Shown: positions 1 through 9,893 of the stretch, in pieces
Numbering within the stretch: position 1 is the stretch's first letter
How the letters are laid out: each line of letters opens with the position of its first letter
Assembly: GCA_038118725.1 (NCBI GenBank)
Contig: JAYOIK010000015.1
Coordinates: forward strand, 1-64,000
Direction of reading: 5' to 3'
Origin: JADHLJ01 sp038118725
GTDB taxonomy: Bacteria; Pseudomonadota; Alphaproteobacteria; Thalassobaculales; Thalassobaculaceae
DNA length: 64,000 bases
Program-made: the position numbers and the translations under genes
The notes under the pieces: model-generated
What the model saw: the letters and a program-made list of their open reading frames with translations, nothing else
The model's database searches: none
Told to the model about the DNA's origin: nothing

Positions 1-20
1 CAAGTGGGCTGCGCGAATGA
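1..20 (+). CDS. 3' tail of an upstream gene, probably an ABC permease
   Basis: Only the last codons lie in the window. Reading frame 3 gives S-G-L-R-E followed by TGA at 18-20, which overlaps the ATG of the next gene as ATGA. That overlap is typical of the permease to ATPase junction in peptide ABC operons. The identity as a DppC-like permease is inferred from context only, because no domain is visible. Confidence 0.3.
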
Positions 21-1660
21 GCATGGATCAAACAGCGCCCGAGCAACGCGAAGTCCTGGTGGAAATGCGCGGCCTGCGCATCGAGGGACAGTCAGAGGAT
101 CAGTGGAACGAGATCGTCCACGGTGTCGATGTCACTCTCAGGCGCGGCGAGGTCCTCGGTATGATCGGCGAGTCCGGAGCCGGCAAGTCGACGATCGGCC
201 TCGCCTCCATGGCTTTCGCCCGGCCCGGCTGCCGGATCAGCGGCGGCACGGTCACATTCGACGGCATGGATCTGACCGCGATGCCGGAGGCCGAGAAGCG
301 TAAGCTGCGGGGCACCCGGATAGCCTATGTTGCGCAGAGCGCGGCGGCCTCGTTCAATCCGGCGCATCGCCTGATCGATCAGTATTCGGAAATGCCGGTT
401 CAGCACGGCGTGCTGGATCGCGCCACCGCCGAGACCGACGCGGTGGACCTGTTCCGGCGCCTCAAGCTTCCGGAGCCCGAGACCATCGGCTTCCGTTATC
501 CTCATCAGGTATCCGGCGGCCAGCTTCAGCGCGCGATGACCGCCATGGCGATGTCGTGCAAGCCGGATCTGATCATCTTCGACGAGCCGACGACGGCGCT
601 TGATGTCACCACCCAGATTGAGGTGCTGGCGGCGATCCGCGACGTGGTCGAGCAGTTCGATACCGCCGCCATCTACATCGCCCATGACCTGGCCGTGGTG
701 GCCCAGATGGCCGATCGGATCATGGTGCTGCGCCACGGAAACCTGGTCGAGGAAGGCGACGCCCGCGCCATGCTCGCCAATCCGCGCGAGGAATACACGC
801 GGCAGCTCCTGTCCGTTCGAAGCTTTCGCAAGGCCGCCACGGGCGATGCCGAACAAGCGCCCCTGCTCAAGGTTGAGGGGGTTACCGCGAGCTACGGCTC
901 CGGCCCGAAGGTCCTGGACGACGTCAGCGTCGAGATCGGTCACGCCCGTACCGTGGCGGTGGTCGGGGAATCCGGATCGGGCAAGAGTACCCTCGCCCGC
1001 GTCATTACCGGCCTGCTGCCGCTCTCCGAGGGGAGCGTGTCCTATAAGGGCGAGGTGCTGCCGCCGCGCCTGAAGGACCGCGGGCGTGGTCACCTCCAAA
1101 CCATGCAGATGATCTATCAGATGCCGGACACGGCCCTGAACCCAAAGCAGCGGATACGCGAAATCATCGGGCGTCCCTTGTCCTTCTATCTCGGCATGAC
1201 CGGCGCCAAGCGCGAGGAACGCACGCGGGAGCTGCTGTCGCTGATCGAACTTGAGCCGGATGATTATATCGACCGTCTGCCGGGCGAGCTTTCCGGCGGC
1301 CAGAAGCAGCGCATCTGCATCGCCCGGGCGCTCGCCGCCGAGCCGGAACTGATCATCTGCGACGAAGTCACCTCGGCGTTGGACCAGTTGGTCGCCGAGG
1401 AAGTGCTGAAACTGCTGCAAAAGTTGCAGGACGATCTGCACGTTTCCTACATGTTCATTACCCATGATCTGGCGACGGTTCGCGCGATCGCCGACGATGT
1501 GGTGGTCATGCTGCAAGGCAAGGTGGTCGAGTCCGGCCCCAAGGACGAGGTCATGACGCCGCCGCACCATGACTACACCGAACTCCTGCTATCCTCGGTG
1601 CCGGAGATGGACCCGGATTGGCTGACCCGGGTTCTGGAGACACGCCAGGCGCGCGGGTAA
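17..1660 (+). CDS. Dipeptide/oligopeptide-type ABC transporter, fused two-domain ATPase
   Basis: This 547-residue protein carries two complete ABC ATPase domains in one chain, equivalent to DppD plus DppF. Domain 1 has a Walker A GESGAGKST at about residues 51-59, the signature VSGGQ at about 165-169 and a Walker B ending IIFDEPTTALD. Domain 2 begins near residue 283 with GESGSGKST, LSGGQKQR and ICDEVTSALD. Both sets of catalytic motifs look intact, so it should power import of peptides or similar solutes at the inner membrane. ATG 17 is used because it overlaps the preceding stop. A CocE-type hydrolase follows after 11 bp, which suggests uptake and cleavage of one substrate. The solute cannot be read from the sequence. 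Confidence 0.9.
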   Translation: MSMDQTAPEQREVLVEMRGLRIEGQSEDQWNEIVHGVDVTLRRGEVLGMIGESGAGKSTIGLASMAFARPGCRISGGTVTFDGMDLTAMPEAEKRKLRGTRIAYVAQSAAASFNPAHRLIDQYSEMPVQHGVLDRATAETDAVDLFRRLKLPEPETIGFRYPHQVSGGQLQRAMTAMAMSCKPDLIIFDEPTTALDVTTQIEVLAAIRDVVEQFDTAAIYIAHDLAVVAQMADRIMVLRHGNLVEEGDARAMLANPREEYTRQLLSVRSFRKAATGDAEQAPLLKVEGVTASYGSGPKVLDDVSVEIGHARTVAVVGESGSGKSTLARVITGLLPLSEGSVSYKGEVLPPRLKDRGRGHLQTMQMIYQMPDTALNPKQRIREIIGRPLSFYLGMTGAKREERTRELLSLIELEPDDYIDRLPGELSGGQKQRICIARALAAEPELIICDEVTSALDQLVAEEVLKLLQKLQDDLHVSYMFITHDLATVRAIADDVVVMLQGKVVESGPKDEVMTPPHHDYTELLLSSVPEMDPDWLTRVLETRQARG

Positions 1661-1671
1661 CGGTCTTCGAC

Positions 1672-3684
1672 ATGACCGTCATCGACACCTTCCCCCGGCC
1701 CGTCCGCCATATCGAAAACGCCTGGATCACCCTATCCGATGGTTGTCGGCTGGCGGCGCGGATCTGGCTGCCGGAAGACGCGAAGAGCGATCCGGTACCC
1801 GCGATCCTGGAATACCTGCCCTATCGCAAGCGCGACGGAACGGCGGTTCGAGACGCGCTGACCCATCCGTATTTCGCCGGTCATGGCTATGCCGCGATCC
1901 GGGTCGACATGCGCGGCAACGGCAATTCCGAGGGCCTTATGCGCGACGAATAACTGCAACAGGAGCAGGACGACGCGCTGGAGGTCATCGAGTGGCTACG
2001 CGGGCAGGCCTGGTGCACCGGCACGGTCGGGATGATCGGCATTTCCTGGGGCGGATTCAACGGCTTGCAGGTGGCGTATCGCCGCCCCGAGGGGTTGAGG
2101 GCCGTGGTGACCATCTGTTCCACCGCCGACCGCTATGCCGACGACATTCACTACAAGGGCGGATGCCTGCTGAACGAGAATCTCGGCTGGTCGGTGACGA
2201 TGTTCTCCTATTCCTCGCGGCCACCGGACCCGGTGCTGGTTGGTGATGCCTGGCGCGACATCTGGCTCGAGCGGCTGGAAAACAACCCGCTGCTCGCGGT
2301 GGATTGGCTAGGCCATCAGCGGCGCGACGCCTATTGGGCGCATGGCTCGATTTGCGAGGATTTCGGACGGATCGAGGCAGCGGTTCTAGCTGTCGGCGGC
2401 TGGAACGACGCCTATACCAACGCGGTCCCGGCGATGCTCGCCAATCTCACCGCGCCGAGCCGCGGCCTGATCGGACCGTGGCTCCACAAGTACCCGCATT
2501 TCGCGGTGCCGGGACCGGCGATCGGCTTCCTCCAGGAATGTCTGCGCTGGTGGGACCAGTGGCTGAAGGGGATCGATACCGGCGTTATGGGGGAACCGGC
2601 GCTACGGGCCTATATGCAGGACGCCGTGCCTCCCCGGGCCAGCTATCCGACCCGACCCGGCCGGTGGGTCGCCGAGGAGGCCTGGCCATCCCCGGAGATC
2701 GAGGCGCGGAGGTTTTATCTCAACCCGGACGGCCTCGGCGAACGACCCGGCTCCACCGCCACTCGCGCGATCTCCTCCCCCCTCGCGACCGGCACGGCGG
2801 GCGGCGAATACTGCATGATCTGGATCGGCCCGGAAGGCCCGACCGACCAGCGTTACGACGATGCGGGATCGCTCTGTTTCGACACGCCACCACTTGCGGA
2901 AGAGCTTGATATTCTCGGCGCTCCCACCGTCGAGCTCCGGCTTTCCAGCGACAAGCCGATCGCGCAGATCGCCCTTCGGCTCTGTGACGTGGCGCCGGAC
3001 GGCACATCGGCGCGGGTGAGCTACGGGGTTTTCAATCTCACCCATATTCACGGGCATGACACCGTATCGCCGCTGACACCCGGGGAGCCGATTTCGGTGA
3101 CAATCGCGCTGGACGATATCGGCTATGTCTTCCCGCAAGGCCATCGCGCGCGTCTGGCGATCTCGACCAGCTATTGGCCGATGATCTGGCCGGCGCAGGA
3201 GCGGGTGACGATAGAGGTCACGACAGGTGAAAGCCGCCTCACCCTGCCGCGCCGCCCGAGACGCGATGGAGAGATCTCGCCGGTATTCGAGCCCGCCGAG
3301 ACCGCGCCACCGCTACGTCAGGAGACCCTGCGAGAGAGCTCCAACAAACGCACCGTCACGCGGGATGTGGAAAGCGGTCGCGTGGAGATCCACATCGAGG
3401 ACGACTTCGGCAAGCATCGCAATCTAGAGCATGGGCTGGTTACCGGCGGCGTCGGTCGCGAGACCCACGAAATCCATCCCGACGATCCGCTTTCGGCGCG
3501 AGCAACGACCCACTGGACCCAGGAACTGGAGCGCGGAGACTGGAAGGTCCGGACCCAAACCTTCAGCGCCATGTGGTGCGACGCGACCCATTTTCATCTC
3601 TCCGGTCGGATCGAAGCCTATGAGGGTGAAGACCTGATTTTCGAACGTGACTTCTCCGAGAGCGTGGAACGCAACGGGATCTAG
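1672..3684 (+). pseudogene. CocE/NonD family serine hydrolase, interrupted by an in-frame TAA
   Basis: Read from ATG 1672, the frame encodes about 670 residues of an X-Pro dipeptidyl-peptidase/CocE-type alpha/beta hydrolase with a C-terminal jelly-roll domain. The catalytic Ser lies in GISWGGFNG just after 2032, the likely Asp in GGWNDAYTN and the His in GPWLHKYPHF. A TAA at 1951-1953 splits the frame after LMRDE; the frame continues without any shift as LQQEQDDALEVIEWL. Family members commonly have Tyr at this place (DEYL), so a TAC to TAA change explains the break. The 3' part could restart only at ATG 2032, which removes half of the hydrolase fold. Either the gene is inactive or the base call is wrong. 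Confidence 0.85.
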
Positions 3685-3804
3685 TATCCGACATGCGATG
3701 AAGCATCCGGCCCTCGGGCGTTGTTGCCATGCCGCCGGGGTGGCATTCTCGCTGAAACGCATCCCGCCAAGACAGAGCCGGAAACCAAAAGGGAGGGGCC
3801 AGCC

Positions 3805-4224
3805 ATGAAATTCAAGCGCGTGGAACATGTCGCGATCGCGGTTAAGAGCATGGAGAAGATGCGCGACATCTTCGAGAACAAGCTCGGCATCGAGATGGAA
3901 TACGAAGAGGACCTGCCGCACTACAACACCAAGCTGGCCATGTATCCCATCGGCGAGACCTATCTGGAGGTTCTGGAATCCAGCAGCCCGGATACCGAAA
4001 CCTCGAAATGGATCGAGGAGCATGGCGAAGGCCTGTTCCATATCTGCCTCGAGGTCGACGATATCGACGGGGCGCTGGTCGAGCTCAAGGGCAAGGGGGT
4101 CAAACTGATCGACGAGACGCCCAGGATCGGCCATGGCGGCGCGAGGATCGCGTTTCTGCACCCCGAGGCCACCGGTAACCTGCTGATAGAACTCGCTGAA
4201 ATTCCCGCTGACGGCCATCACTGA
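3805..4224 (+). CDS. VOC/glyoxalase superfamily protein, methylmalonyl-CoA epimerase-like
   Basis: A 139-residue protein made of two beta-alpha-beta-beta-beta halves of the vicinal oxygen chelate fold. Candidate metal ligands match the epimerase pattern: His8 in VEHVAIAV, Glu55 in YLEVLE, His79 in LFHICLEV and Glu129 in LLIELAE. ATG 3805 was chosen because GGGAGG lies just upstream at 3791; the longer frame from 3721 has no such site. Length fits methylmalonyl-CoA epimerase, but related VOC isomerases and lyases share this pattern. The neighbours are a hydroxyacid dehydrogenase and an alcohol dehydrogenase rather than methylmalonyl-CoA mutase, so the substrate is open. Confidence 0.75.
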   Translation: MKFKRVEHVAIAVKSMEKMRDIFENKLGIEMEYEEDLPHYNTKLAMYPIGETYLEVLESSSPDTETSKWIEEHGEGLFHICLEVDDIDGALVELKGKGVKLIDETPRIGHGGARIAFLHPEATGNLLIELAEIPADGHH

Positions 4225-4274
4225 TCGTTCGCGGACATCGCCACCGAACTCCCCGCGTGAAAAGGACGGACTCC

Positions 4275-5279
4275 ATGCGCATTCTCATCACCGACCGCCA
4301 CACCAAGGGCGACGAACATATCGAACAAGACGCGGTCGGGCCGGATATCGAGCTTGAGTTCTTCGACCATCATGACGAGGTCACCGACGATGCCTGGGCG
4401 CGGGCCGACGGGATCGTCACCTATCGCGGCACGGCGGCGGTGATGGCGGCGCTACCGAAGCTTCAGCGCGCCCGGATCGTGGTGCGCGGCGGCGTCGGCT
4501 TCGATGGATTGGATCTGAAAGCCCTGGGCGAGCGTGGCATCGCGGTTTGCACCGTGCCCGACTACGGCACGACGGAAGTCGCCGACCACGCGATCGGCCT
4601 GATGCTCGCCATGCGGCGCGGCCTTGATCGCTATGACGGGCTGATGCGCTCCGACCCGAGCGGCAAATGGCGCTACCTCGAGAGCCCGTGCATTGATCGC
4701 CTGCGGGGCCGAACCTTCGGCGTTTTCGGGCTTGGCCGCATCGGCCTCGCCGCCGCGCGCCGGGCCAGTGGTTTCGACATGAATGTCGTTTTCTATGACC
4801 CGCACCTGCCGGACGGGGTAGATCTGTCCACAGGCTACAAGCGCATGACCACGGCCGAGGAGCTGTTCGAGACCGCCGACACGGTCAGCATCCATTCCCC
4901 GCATACCGACGAGACAAGGGGCGCGATCAACGCCAATCTGCTCTCGCGCATGAAGCCTGGCGGCCTGGTGATCAATACCGCGCGAGGGCCGATCGTGAAC
5001 CTGGACGATCTGTTCGAGGCGCTAAAGGCCGGCACCCCCGCCGGCGCCGCGCTCGACGTTCTCCCGGTCGAGCCCGCCGATACCAGCCATCCGCTGGTGA
5101 AGGCCTATATGAACCGCGAGGAATGGCTGGACGGCCGGCTGATGATCACCCCGCACGCGGCGTTTTACAGCCCGCCGGGCCTGCATGACTTGCGCTCCAA
5201 GGCCGTCGCGACGGTTGCCCAGCGCCTGCGCGACGGCAGCACCCGGAACTGCCAGAACCTCGACTATCTGGTGGATTGA
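4275..5279 (+). CDS. D-isomer specific 2-hydroxyacid dehydrogenase (CtBP/PGDH-like)
   Basis: A 334-residue NAD-dependent oxidoreductase. It has the dinucleotide-binding motif GVFGLGRIG near residue 154, the catalytic Arg in NTARGPIV, an acidic residue in the following helix and the catalytic His in ITPHAAFYSP near the C-terminus. The overall look is closest to the C-terminal-binding-protein branch of the family. ATG 4275 is preferred over GTG 4257 because AAGGACGG sits about 6 bases upstream. It should interconvert a 2-hydroxy acid and a 2-oxo acid in the cytoplasm. It lies in the same + strand run as the VOC protein and the alcohol dehydrogenase. Confidence 0.85.
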   Translation: MRILITDRHTKGDEHIEQDAVGPDIELEFFDHHDEVTDDAWARADGIVTYRGTAAVMAALPKLQRARIVVRGGVGFDGLDLKALGERGIAVCTVPDYGTTEVADHAIGLMLAMRRGLDRYDGLMRSDPSGKWRYLESPCIDRLRGRTFGVFGLGRIGLAAARRASGFDMNVVFYDPHLPDGVDLSTGYKRMTTAEELFETADTVSIHSPHTDETRGAINANLLSRMKPGGLVINTARGPIVNLDDLFEALKAGTPAGAALDVLPVEPADTSHPLVKAYMNREEWLDGRLMITPHAAFYSPPGLHDLRSKAVATVAQRLRDGSTRNCQNLDYLVD

Positions 5280-5348
5280 TCCCGCCCGGTGGGGTAGGAA
5301 ACCCGTCGACGAGACACCCTCCAACGAGAACGCCAACGGAGAGTCCCC

Positions 5349-6410
5349 ATGGCCACCATGCGCAGCTATCGTATCACCGAGTTTGGTGGCTCGGTTTCCG
5401 AAGTCATCCAGGACATCCCGGAGCCGACGGGGACCGAGGTGCTGGTCAAGGTCACCCATGCCGGGGTCTGTCATTCCGACCTGCATATCGCCGACGGCTA
5501 TTACGATATCGGCGGCGGAGCGCGGCTGACCCTGGGTGACAGGGGCATCAATCTGCCGCATACGATGGGCCATGAGGTCCTGGGCACGGTGGTCAAGGCG
5601 GGCCCCGACGCGGGCCCGGTGCCGGTCGGGGCGGCCAGGCTGATCCATCCCTGGATCGGCTGCATGGAGTGCTCCGAATGCCAGCGGGGCCGCGAGAACC
5701 ATTGCGCCAAGCCGCAATCCATCGGCGTGTTCCGCGACGGCGGCTATGCCGAGTACACCCTGGTTCCGCACCCCAGGTTTCTGGTCGACGCCGAGGGGAT
5801 CGATCCCGCCGTCGCCACTCCCTATGCCTGCTCGGGCGTCACGGTATACAGCGCCTTGAAGAAGGCGCTTCCGGTCGGCGATGACGAATGGCTGGTGATC
5901 ATGGGATGCGGCGGCCTTGGGCTGGGCGCGGTGACCATCGCCAAGGCAATGGGTGTCAAGAACGTGGTGTCCTGCGACATCGACGACGCGAAACTCGCCG
6001 CCGCCGAGCAGAGCGGCGCCTCGGCCACGGTGAACCTCAAATCCGGAGACGCGGCGGACCGGCTGCGCGAGATCACGGGTGGCGGCCCGCGCGCGGTGGT
6101 CGATACCGTCGGCGCCGAGGCGACGTCATCCTTCGGCATTGCATCACTGGTCAAGGGCGGACGCTATGTGATTGTCGGCCTGTTCGGCGGAGAGCTCCGG
6201 GTGCCGCTCCCGTCGCTGCCCCTGCGGGCGGTATCCATCCTCGGCTCATATACCGGCAATCTGGCGGAGCTGAAGGAACTGATCCAACTGGTCAAGGACG
6301 GCAAGGTCAAACCGATCCCCGTGGCGACACGCCCCCTGGCCGAGGTCGACGCCACCCTCGACGACCTCCGCGAGGGCAAGATCGTCGGGCGCGTGGTGCT
6401 GACGAACTAG
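5349..6410 (+). CDS. Zinc-dependent alcohol dehydrogenase, MDR family
   Basis: A 353-residue medium-chain dehydrogenase. Catalytic-zinc ligands are Cys41 in HAGVCHSDLH and His75-Glu76 in GHE. The structural-zinc cysteines 105, 108, 111 and 119 are all present in the GCMECSECQRG to HCA segment. The Rossmann motif GCGGLGLGA is near residue 180 and an acidic residue in CDIDD suggests NAD preference. GGAG at 5338 supports ATG 5349. It probably oxidises an alcohol or reduces an aldehyde made in the same pathway as the upstream hydroxyacid dehydrogenase. Substrate unknown. Confidence 0.88.
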   Translation: MATMRSYRITEFGGSVSEVIQDIPEPTGTEVLVKVTHAGVCHSDLHIADGYYDIGGGARLTLGDRGINLPHTMGHEVLGTVVKAGPDAGPVPVGAARLIHPWIGCMECSECQRGRENHCAKPQSIGVFRDGGYAEYTLVPHPRFLVDAEGIDPAVATPYACSGVTVYSALKKALPVGDDEWLVIMGCGGLGLGAVTIAKAMGVKNVVSCDIDDAKLAAAEQSGASATVNLKSGDAADRLREITGGGPRAVVDTVGAEATSSFGIASLVKGGRYVIVGLFGGELRVPLPSLPLRAVSILGSYTGNLAELKELIQLVKDGKVKPIPVATRPLAEVDATLDDLREGKIVGRVVLTN

Positions 6411-6421
6411 CGCGACACCGC

Positions 6422-7777
6422 ATGTCCGCCATAACGCCCACGCTCTACCTGCCGATCGAGGACGCGGCGCGGGAACTGGATTCGAAGGTTCTGATAGCCG
6501 GCGCGGCGGTCGCGCGTGGGCTCAGCGTGGTGATCGGCCAGCAATGGCTCCTGGTGAACAATCACGCGGCCCAACCCTTGGGGCTGATGGTCTTCAAGGG
6601 CATGAACGCCCGACAGGCCAACGCGATGCAGGTTGCTTCGGCGACCGGCCACTTGACCGCCGCGACCGACGAAGAGGCCATGGGCCTCGCGGACATTCCC
6701 TATATTCAGCGGGATATCGACGCCGATATCGCTGATTATTGCGATCTTTTCCTAGCCCAGGGACCGCTTCACGCCCGCGCCATCGCCGGCAAAACCAAGG
6801 CTCCGGACACGGCGATCAGGCCCGTGGGCAACGCGCGGATCGATTTGCTCCGCCCGCCCTTCACCTCGCTTTTCAGCCAAGAAGCCGACGCCCTGCGCGC
6901 GCGTTTCGGCGATTTCATCCTGCTGAACACCAATATCGGCGGCGTGAACAGCGCCTTCGGCGGGATTGAACAATATCGCGAGGTGGTCATACGCATCGGC
7001 TGGATGGACCCGAACAGTCCCGAGGATAACGCCCTGTTCGAGACCATCGTCGCCTTCGACAAGGCGAACATGGCGCTCAGCCGCGATGTCGCCACGCGGC
7101 TCAGCGCCGCCTTCCCGGATAGGCGGATCATTATCCGTCCTCACGGCTCGGAGCGGCTCGATACCTGGCTCGCCTTCGCCAAGGACTATCCGAATATCAC
7201 GGTGATCCGGGAGGGACGGCATTCCTCCTGGATTCTCGCCTCGAAGGCGGTTGTCCACACCTGTTGCACCACGGGCCTGGAGTCCGAGATCCTGGGGCGG
7301 CCCGCGATCAATCTCCGGCCCGAGGACCATCAGCGATCGCTGCATCGGGTCTACATCGCGAATATCGCCAATCTGTCCGCCTCGACGGGCGATCAAGCGA
7401 TTGAGCTGATCCGTCCGAGTCTCGCCGGCGACACCGCCATCTTCGACGAAGGGCGAGACCACAGGATGTCCGATCTCGCGGACCATATAACCGGCCTGGA
7501 CGACACTTTCGCCCATGAACGCATCGCCGAGGCGGCGGCCTCCCTGCTCCTTGAGCGTGGCGGCAAGCCTGGCGGTTTTCGCTGGCAGCCGACGAACCCG
7601 AATAGCTATCTCGGCGCGGTGCGACGCACGGACTATCAACGCGAGAAGATCAACCTGTCACAGCCGCAATTCGAGAAAACCTGGACGGAGTTGAACGACT
7701 TGGTGGGACAAGCCGGTGGCGCCGCCATCAGACAGATCGGCGATAGCTTGTTCTTGGTGGAACCCGCGGGACGTTGA
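6422..7777 (+). CDS. Surface carbohydrate biosynthesis-like protein
   Basis: A 451-residue protein that resembles the surface carbohydrate biosynthesis family found in O-antigen and capsule loci. The N-terminal part (LYLPIEDAARELDSKVLIA) and the central IIIRPHGSE followed by HSSWILASKAVVHTCCTTGLE recall the CDP-glycerol or capsule-export type glycosyltransferase-B folds. ATG 6422 lies 11 bases after the alcohol dehydrogenase stop. It is the last gene of the + strand run and functionally unlike its upstream neighbours. No catalytic assignment is possible from sequence alone. Confidence 0.6.
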   Translation: MSAITPTLYLPIEDAARELDSKVLIAGAAVARGLSVVIGQQWLLVNNHAAQPLGLMVFKGMNARQANAMQVASATGHLTAATDEEAMGLADIPYIQRDIDADIADYCDLFLAQGPLHARAIAGKTKAPDTAIRPVGNARIDLLRPPFTSLFSQEADALRARFGDFILLNTNIGGVNSAFGGIEQYREVVIRIGWMDPNSPEDNALFETIVAFDKANMALSRDVATRLSAAFPDRRIIIRPHGSERLDTWLAFAKDYPNITVIREGRHSSWILASKAVVHTCCTTGLESEILGRPAINLRPEDHQRSLHRVYIANIANLSASTGDQAIELIRPSLAGDTAIFDEGRDHRMSDLADHITGLDDTFAHERIAEAAASLLLERGGKPGGFRWQPTNPNSYLGAVRRTDYQREKINLSQPQFEKTWTELNDLVGQAGGAAIRQIGDSLFLVEPAGR

Positions 7778-7823
7778 CGACATCCCAGTTTCAAGACAAC
7801 CGGATGATCTCTCCACCCCGTTG

Positions 7824-7926
7824 CGTCGCCCTGGCGAACGGCAGAGCCTCGAACGGTTCCAGGTGATCGGATGATTGCCGCTTAGGTGATAACTATCGCG
7901 AGGTCCTGCCTTGCGCCAGGACGACG
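7824..7926. repeat. Paired inverted hairpins, REP-like family I, copy A
   Basis: The left arm (7824-7850) contains GCCCTG, the 8-base loop GCGAACGG, then CAGAGC. The right arm (7900-7926) contains GTCCTG, the loop CCTTGCGC, then CAGGAC, that is, the same element inverted with altered stem bases. The arms are separated by 49 bp. It lies between convergent genes. Confidence 0.75.
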
Positions 7927-7975
7927 GCTTAAGGAAAGGCCCAATCCTGAAACAACACCATGGCCCACCCCAACC

Positions 7976-8074
7976 CGTCGCCCTGGCGAACGGCAGGGCC
8001 TCCGATTGGGCCACGAGAATGAATACCGCCGATCTCGCGCGCGGCATGGGGTCCTGCCTTGCGCCAGGACGACG
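7976..8074. repeat. Paired inverted hairpins, REP-like family I, copy B
   Basis: The left arm is 7976-8002 (GCCCTG, loop GCGAACGG, CAGGGC) and the right arm 8048-8074 (GTCCTG, loop CCTTGCGC, CAGGAC). It is a second copy 50 bp from copy A, so the 343-bp space 7778-8120 is mostly repeat DNA; nothing else was seen there. Confidence 0.78.
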
Positions 8075-8120
8075 TTATCCCCGTGGCGGCAAGTATCCCG
8101 GTACGATCGCGGACAAAAGA

Positions 8121-9707
8121 CTAGCAATCCTCGGGTTTCCAGTGACCGATATAGATCCCTCGGACGCTCGTATCGGTCGGGTTGCCGCGAATGCGTTCCT
8201 CCGACGTTGTCACCCGGAGCCGGCGATCGCGCATCCACTCGAATAGCGCCTCGTGAAGTTCGGCCCGGACCGCCGCATACTCAGGGTCGTCGCCGAGGTC
8301 TCGAAACTCGCTCGGGTCATTCTCCATGTCGAAGAGCTGCGGGCGAAACTTTTGGTGCAGGATGTATTTCCAACGCTCGGTGCGGATCATGAAGGAGCGT
8401 GCCTCCCAGGGATCGATGCCGAGATCCTCGCGGGCGGGCCTGCTCGAATAATCGCTTTCGCAGATAGCATGGTCCCGCCAGTCAACGTCCTCGCCGCGCA
8501 ACAACGACAAGAGCGAGCGACCTTCCATGCGGTGCGACTGAACCGCGCCTCCGGCGGCTTCCACGAATGTCGGCACCAGATCGATCGCCTCGACGAAGCG
8601 CGCGTCAACGGCGCCGCGAGTTCCGTCCGCCTCGCTCCGCGGATCGACGACAATCATCGGCAGGCGGATCGAGGACTCATGAAACAGGTCTTTCTCGCCG
8701 AGCCAATGGTCGCCGAGATTGTCGCCGTGATCCGAGGTAAAGACGATCATCGTGTCGTCCAATTGACCGCGTTCCTCGAGAAACGCCATCAGGCGGCCGA
8801 CGTGATCGTCGATCTGCTTTACCAGCCCCATATAGGCCGGAATGATGGTCTCCCGCGCCTCGGGCCGGTTGAACAGGGCACTATCGCGTTGACGCATGAA
8901 CGCGGCGTAGACCGGGTGTGGATCTTGTTTTTCGCCGTCGTGGCGGACCACCGGAACTATGTCGTCAACGCCATACATCGAGGCATAGGGCTCCGGCGCG
9001 ATATAGGGCCAATGCGGCTTGATATAGCTCAAATGCATGACCCAGGGCTGGTCCGCCGCCTCGGTCACGAACCGCATGGCCCGGTCGGTCATGTAGGCGG
9101 TCTCGGAATCTTCCTCGGCGACCCGCGCCGCGCCGTCGGAGTGTCCCCAAAACCAACCACTAAGGGTTTCTCCATCCTCGCTTTCGATGGAATTCGCGGC
9201 GCTATGCCAAGGATTGGGCCCTTCATGCCCTTTCGCGCGTAGATATTCGTTGTAGGCAAGGTCCGGTTTGACCGACATGTCGGGATGCAGCCCGTCGTCG
9301 CGCTCAAAAGGCTCGAACCCGCATTCCGCCGTCAAGACGCCGAGCTCGGAGACCGGGTCAAGGCCGACCTTCGCCATGCCCTCGCGATCGGCCGCCATAT
9401 GGGTCTTGCCGACGAGGACCACGCGTTTGCCGAGGGGGCGCAGGTAGTCTCCCATGGTCCGCTCGTCCACGCGCAGCGGGTAATTGTTCCAGGACGCCCC
9501 ATGCGAGAACATGTACCGACCGGTATAGAAGGACATCCGAGACGGCCCACAGATCGGCGCCTGACAATAGGCTCGGGAGAAGGTCACGCCGCGTGCCGCC
9601 AGGGCATCGATATGCGGCGTGTGAAGCCGCGGGTGCCCGTAACAGGATAGATAATCCGCCCTCAACTGGTCACACATGATGAACAGGATGTTCTTTACGG
9701 CACTCAT
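8121..9707 (-). CDS. Sulfatase-family hydrolase, phosphonate monoester hydrolase-like
   Basis: A 528-residue alkaline-phosphatase-superfamily enzyme. The sulfatase signature C-x-P-S-R is present as CGPSR with Cys53 as the formylglycine precursor. The metal site is marked by Asp13 in the N-terminal IMCDQ strand and by FTSDHGDNLGDH further on. The length and the C-terminal FDMENDPSEFRDL segment fit arylsulfatases and the phosphonate monoester hydrolase/phosphodiesterase group. The second reading is attractive because the pst-pho genes begin 0.8 kb away, but specificity cannot be assigned. A formylglycine-generating enzyme must be encoded elsewhere. It is transcribed alone. Confidence 0.82.
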   Translation of the reverse strand: MSAVKNILFIMCDQLRADYLSCYGHPRLHTPHIDALAARGVTFSRAYCQAPICGPSRMSFYTGRYMFSHGASWNNYPLRVDERTMGDYLRPLGKRVVLVGKTHMAADREGMAKVGLDPVSELGVLTAECGFEPFERDDGLHPDMSVKPDLAYNEYLRAKGHEGPNPWHSAANSIESEDGETLSGWFWGHSDGAARVAEEDSETAYMTDRAMRFVTEAADQPWVMHLSYIKPHWPYIAPEPYASMYGVDDIVPVVRHDGEKQDPHPVYAAFMRQRDSALFNRPEARETIIPAYMGLVKQIDDHVGRLMAFLEERGQLDDTMIVFTSDHGDNLGDHWLGEKDLFHESSIRLPMIVVDPRSEADGTRGAVDARFVEAIDLVPTFVEAAGGAVQSHRMEGRSLLSLLRGEDVDWRDHAICESDYSSRPAREDLGIDPWEARSFMIRTERWKYILHQKFRPQLFDMENDPSEFRDLGDDPEYAAVRAELHEALFEWMRDRRLRVTTSEERIRGNPTDTSVRGIYIGHWKPEDC

Positions 9708-9893
9708 TTTTCACCCCGTGGCGAACCGGTTAGACGGTCCGCGAAGTCGAACACGGGCAAGGCAGGTTGTCGAGACGACCGCCGTTGATTTTTTTAAGGG
9801 AAGTTGATCCAGCGCAATTTTCGTGACGCGCTTGCGCCCTATCCTTGGTGACGGATGCTGGGATTTTTGAACATTCCCCCAGGGGAGACCGAC

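Noticed and set aside
92..1570. 492-codon open frame on the - strand inside the ABC ATPase gene
   Set aside because: It is antisense to two perfect ABC domains and its product is low-complexity His/Arg/Gly-rich, typical of a GC-rich shadow frame.
1951..1953. TAA in the CocE gene as a recoded or programmed read-through codon
   Set aside because: TAA is not used for selenocysteine or pyrrolysine, no recoding structure was seen next to it, and homologues have Tyr here.
7778..8120. Repeat cluster as a CRISPR array or terminator pair
   Set aside because: There are only two composite copies with unequal spacers and internal inverted arms, no cas genes, and no T runs after the hairpins.
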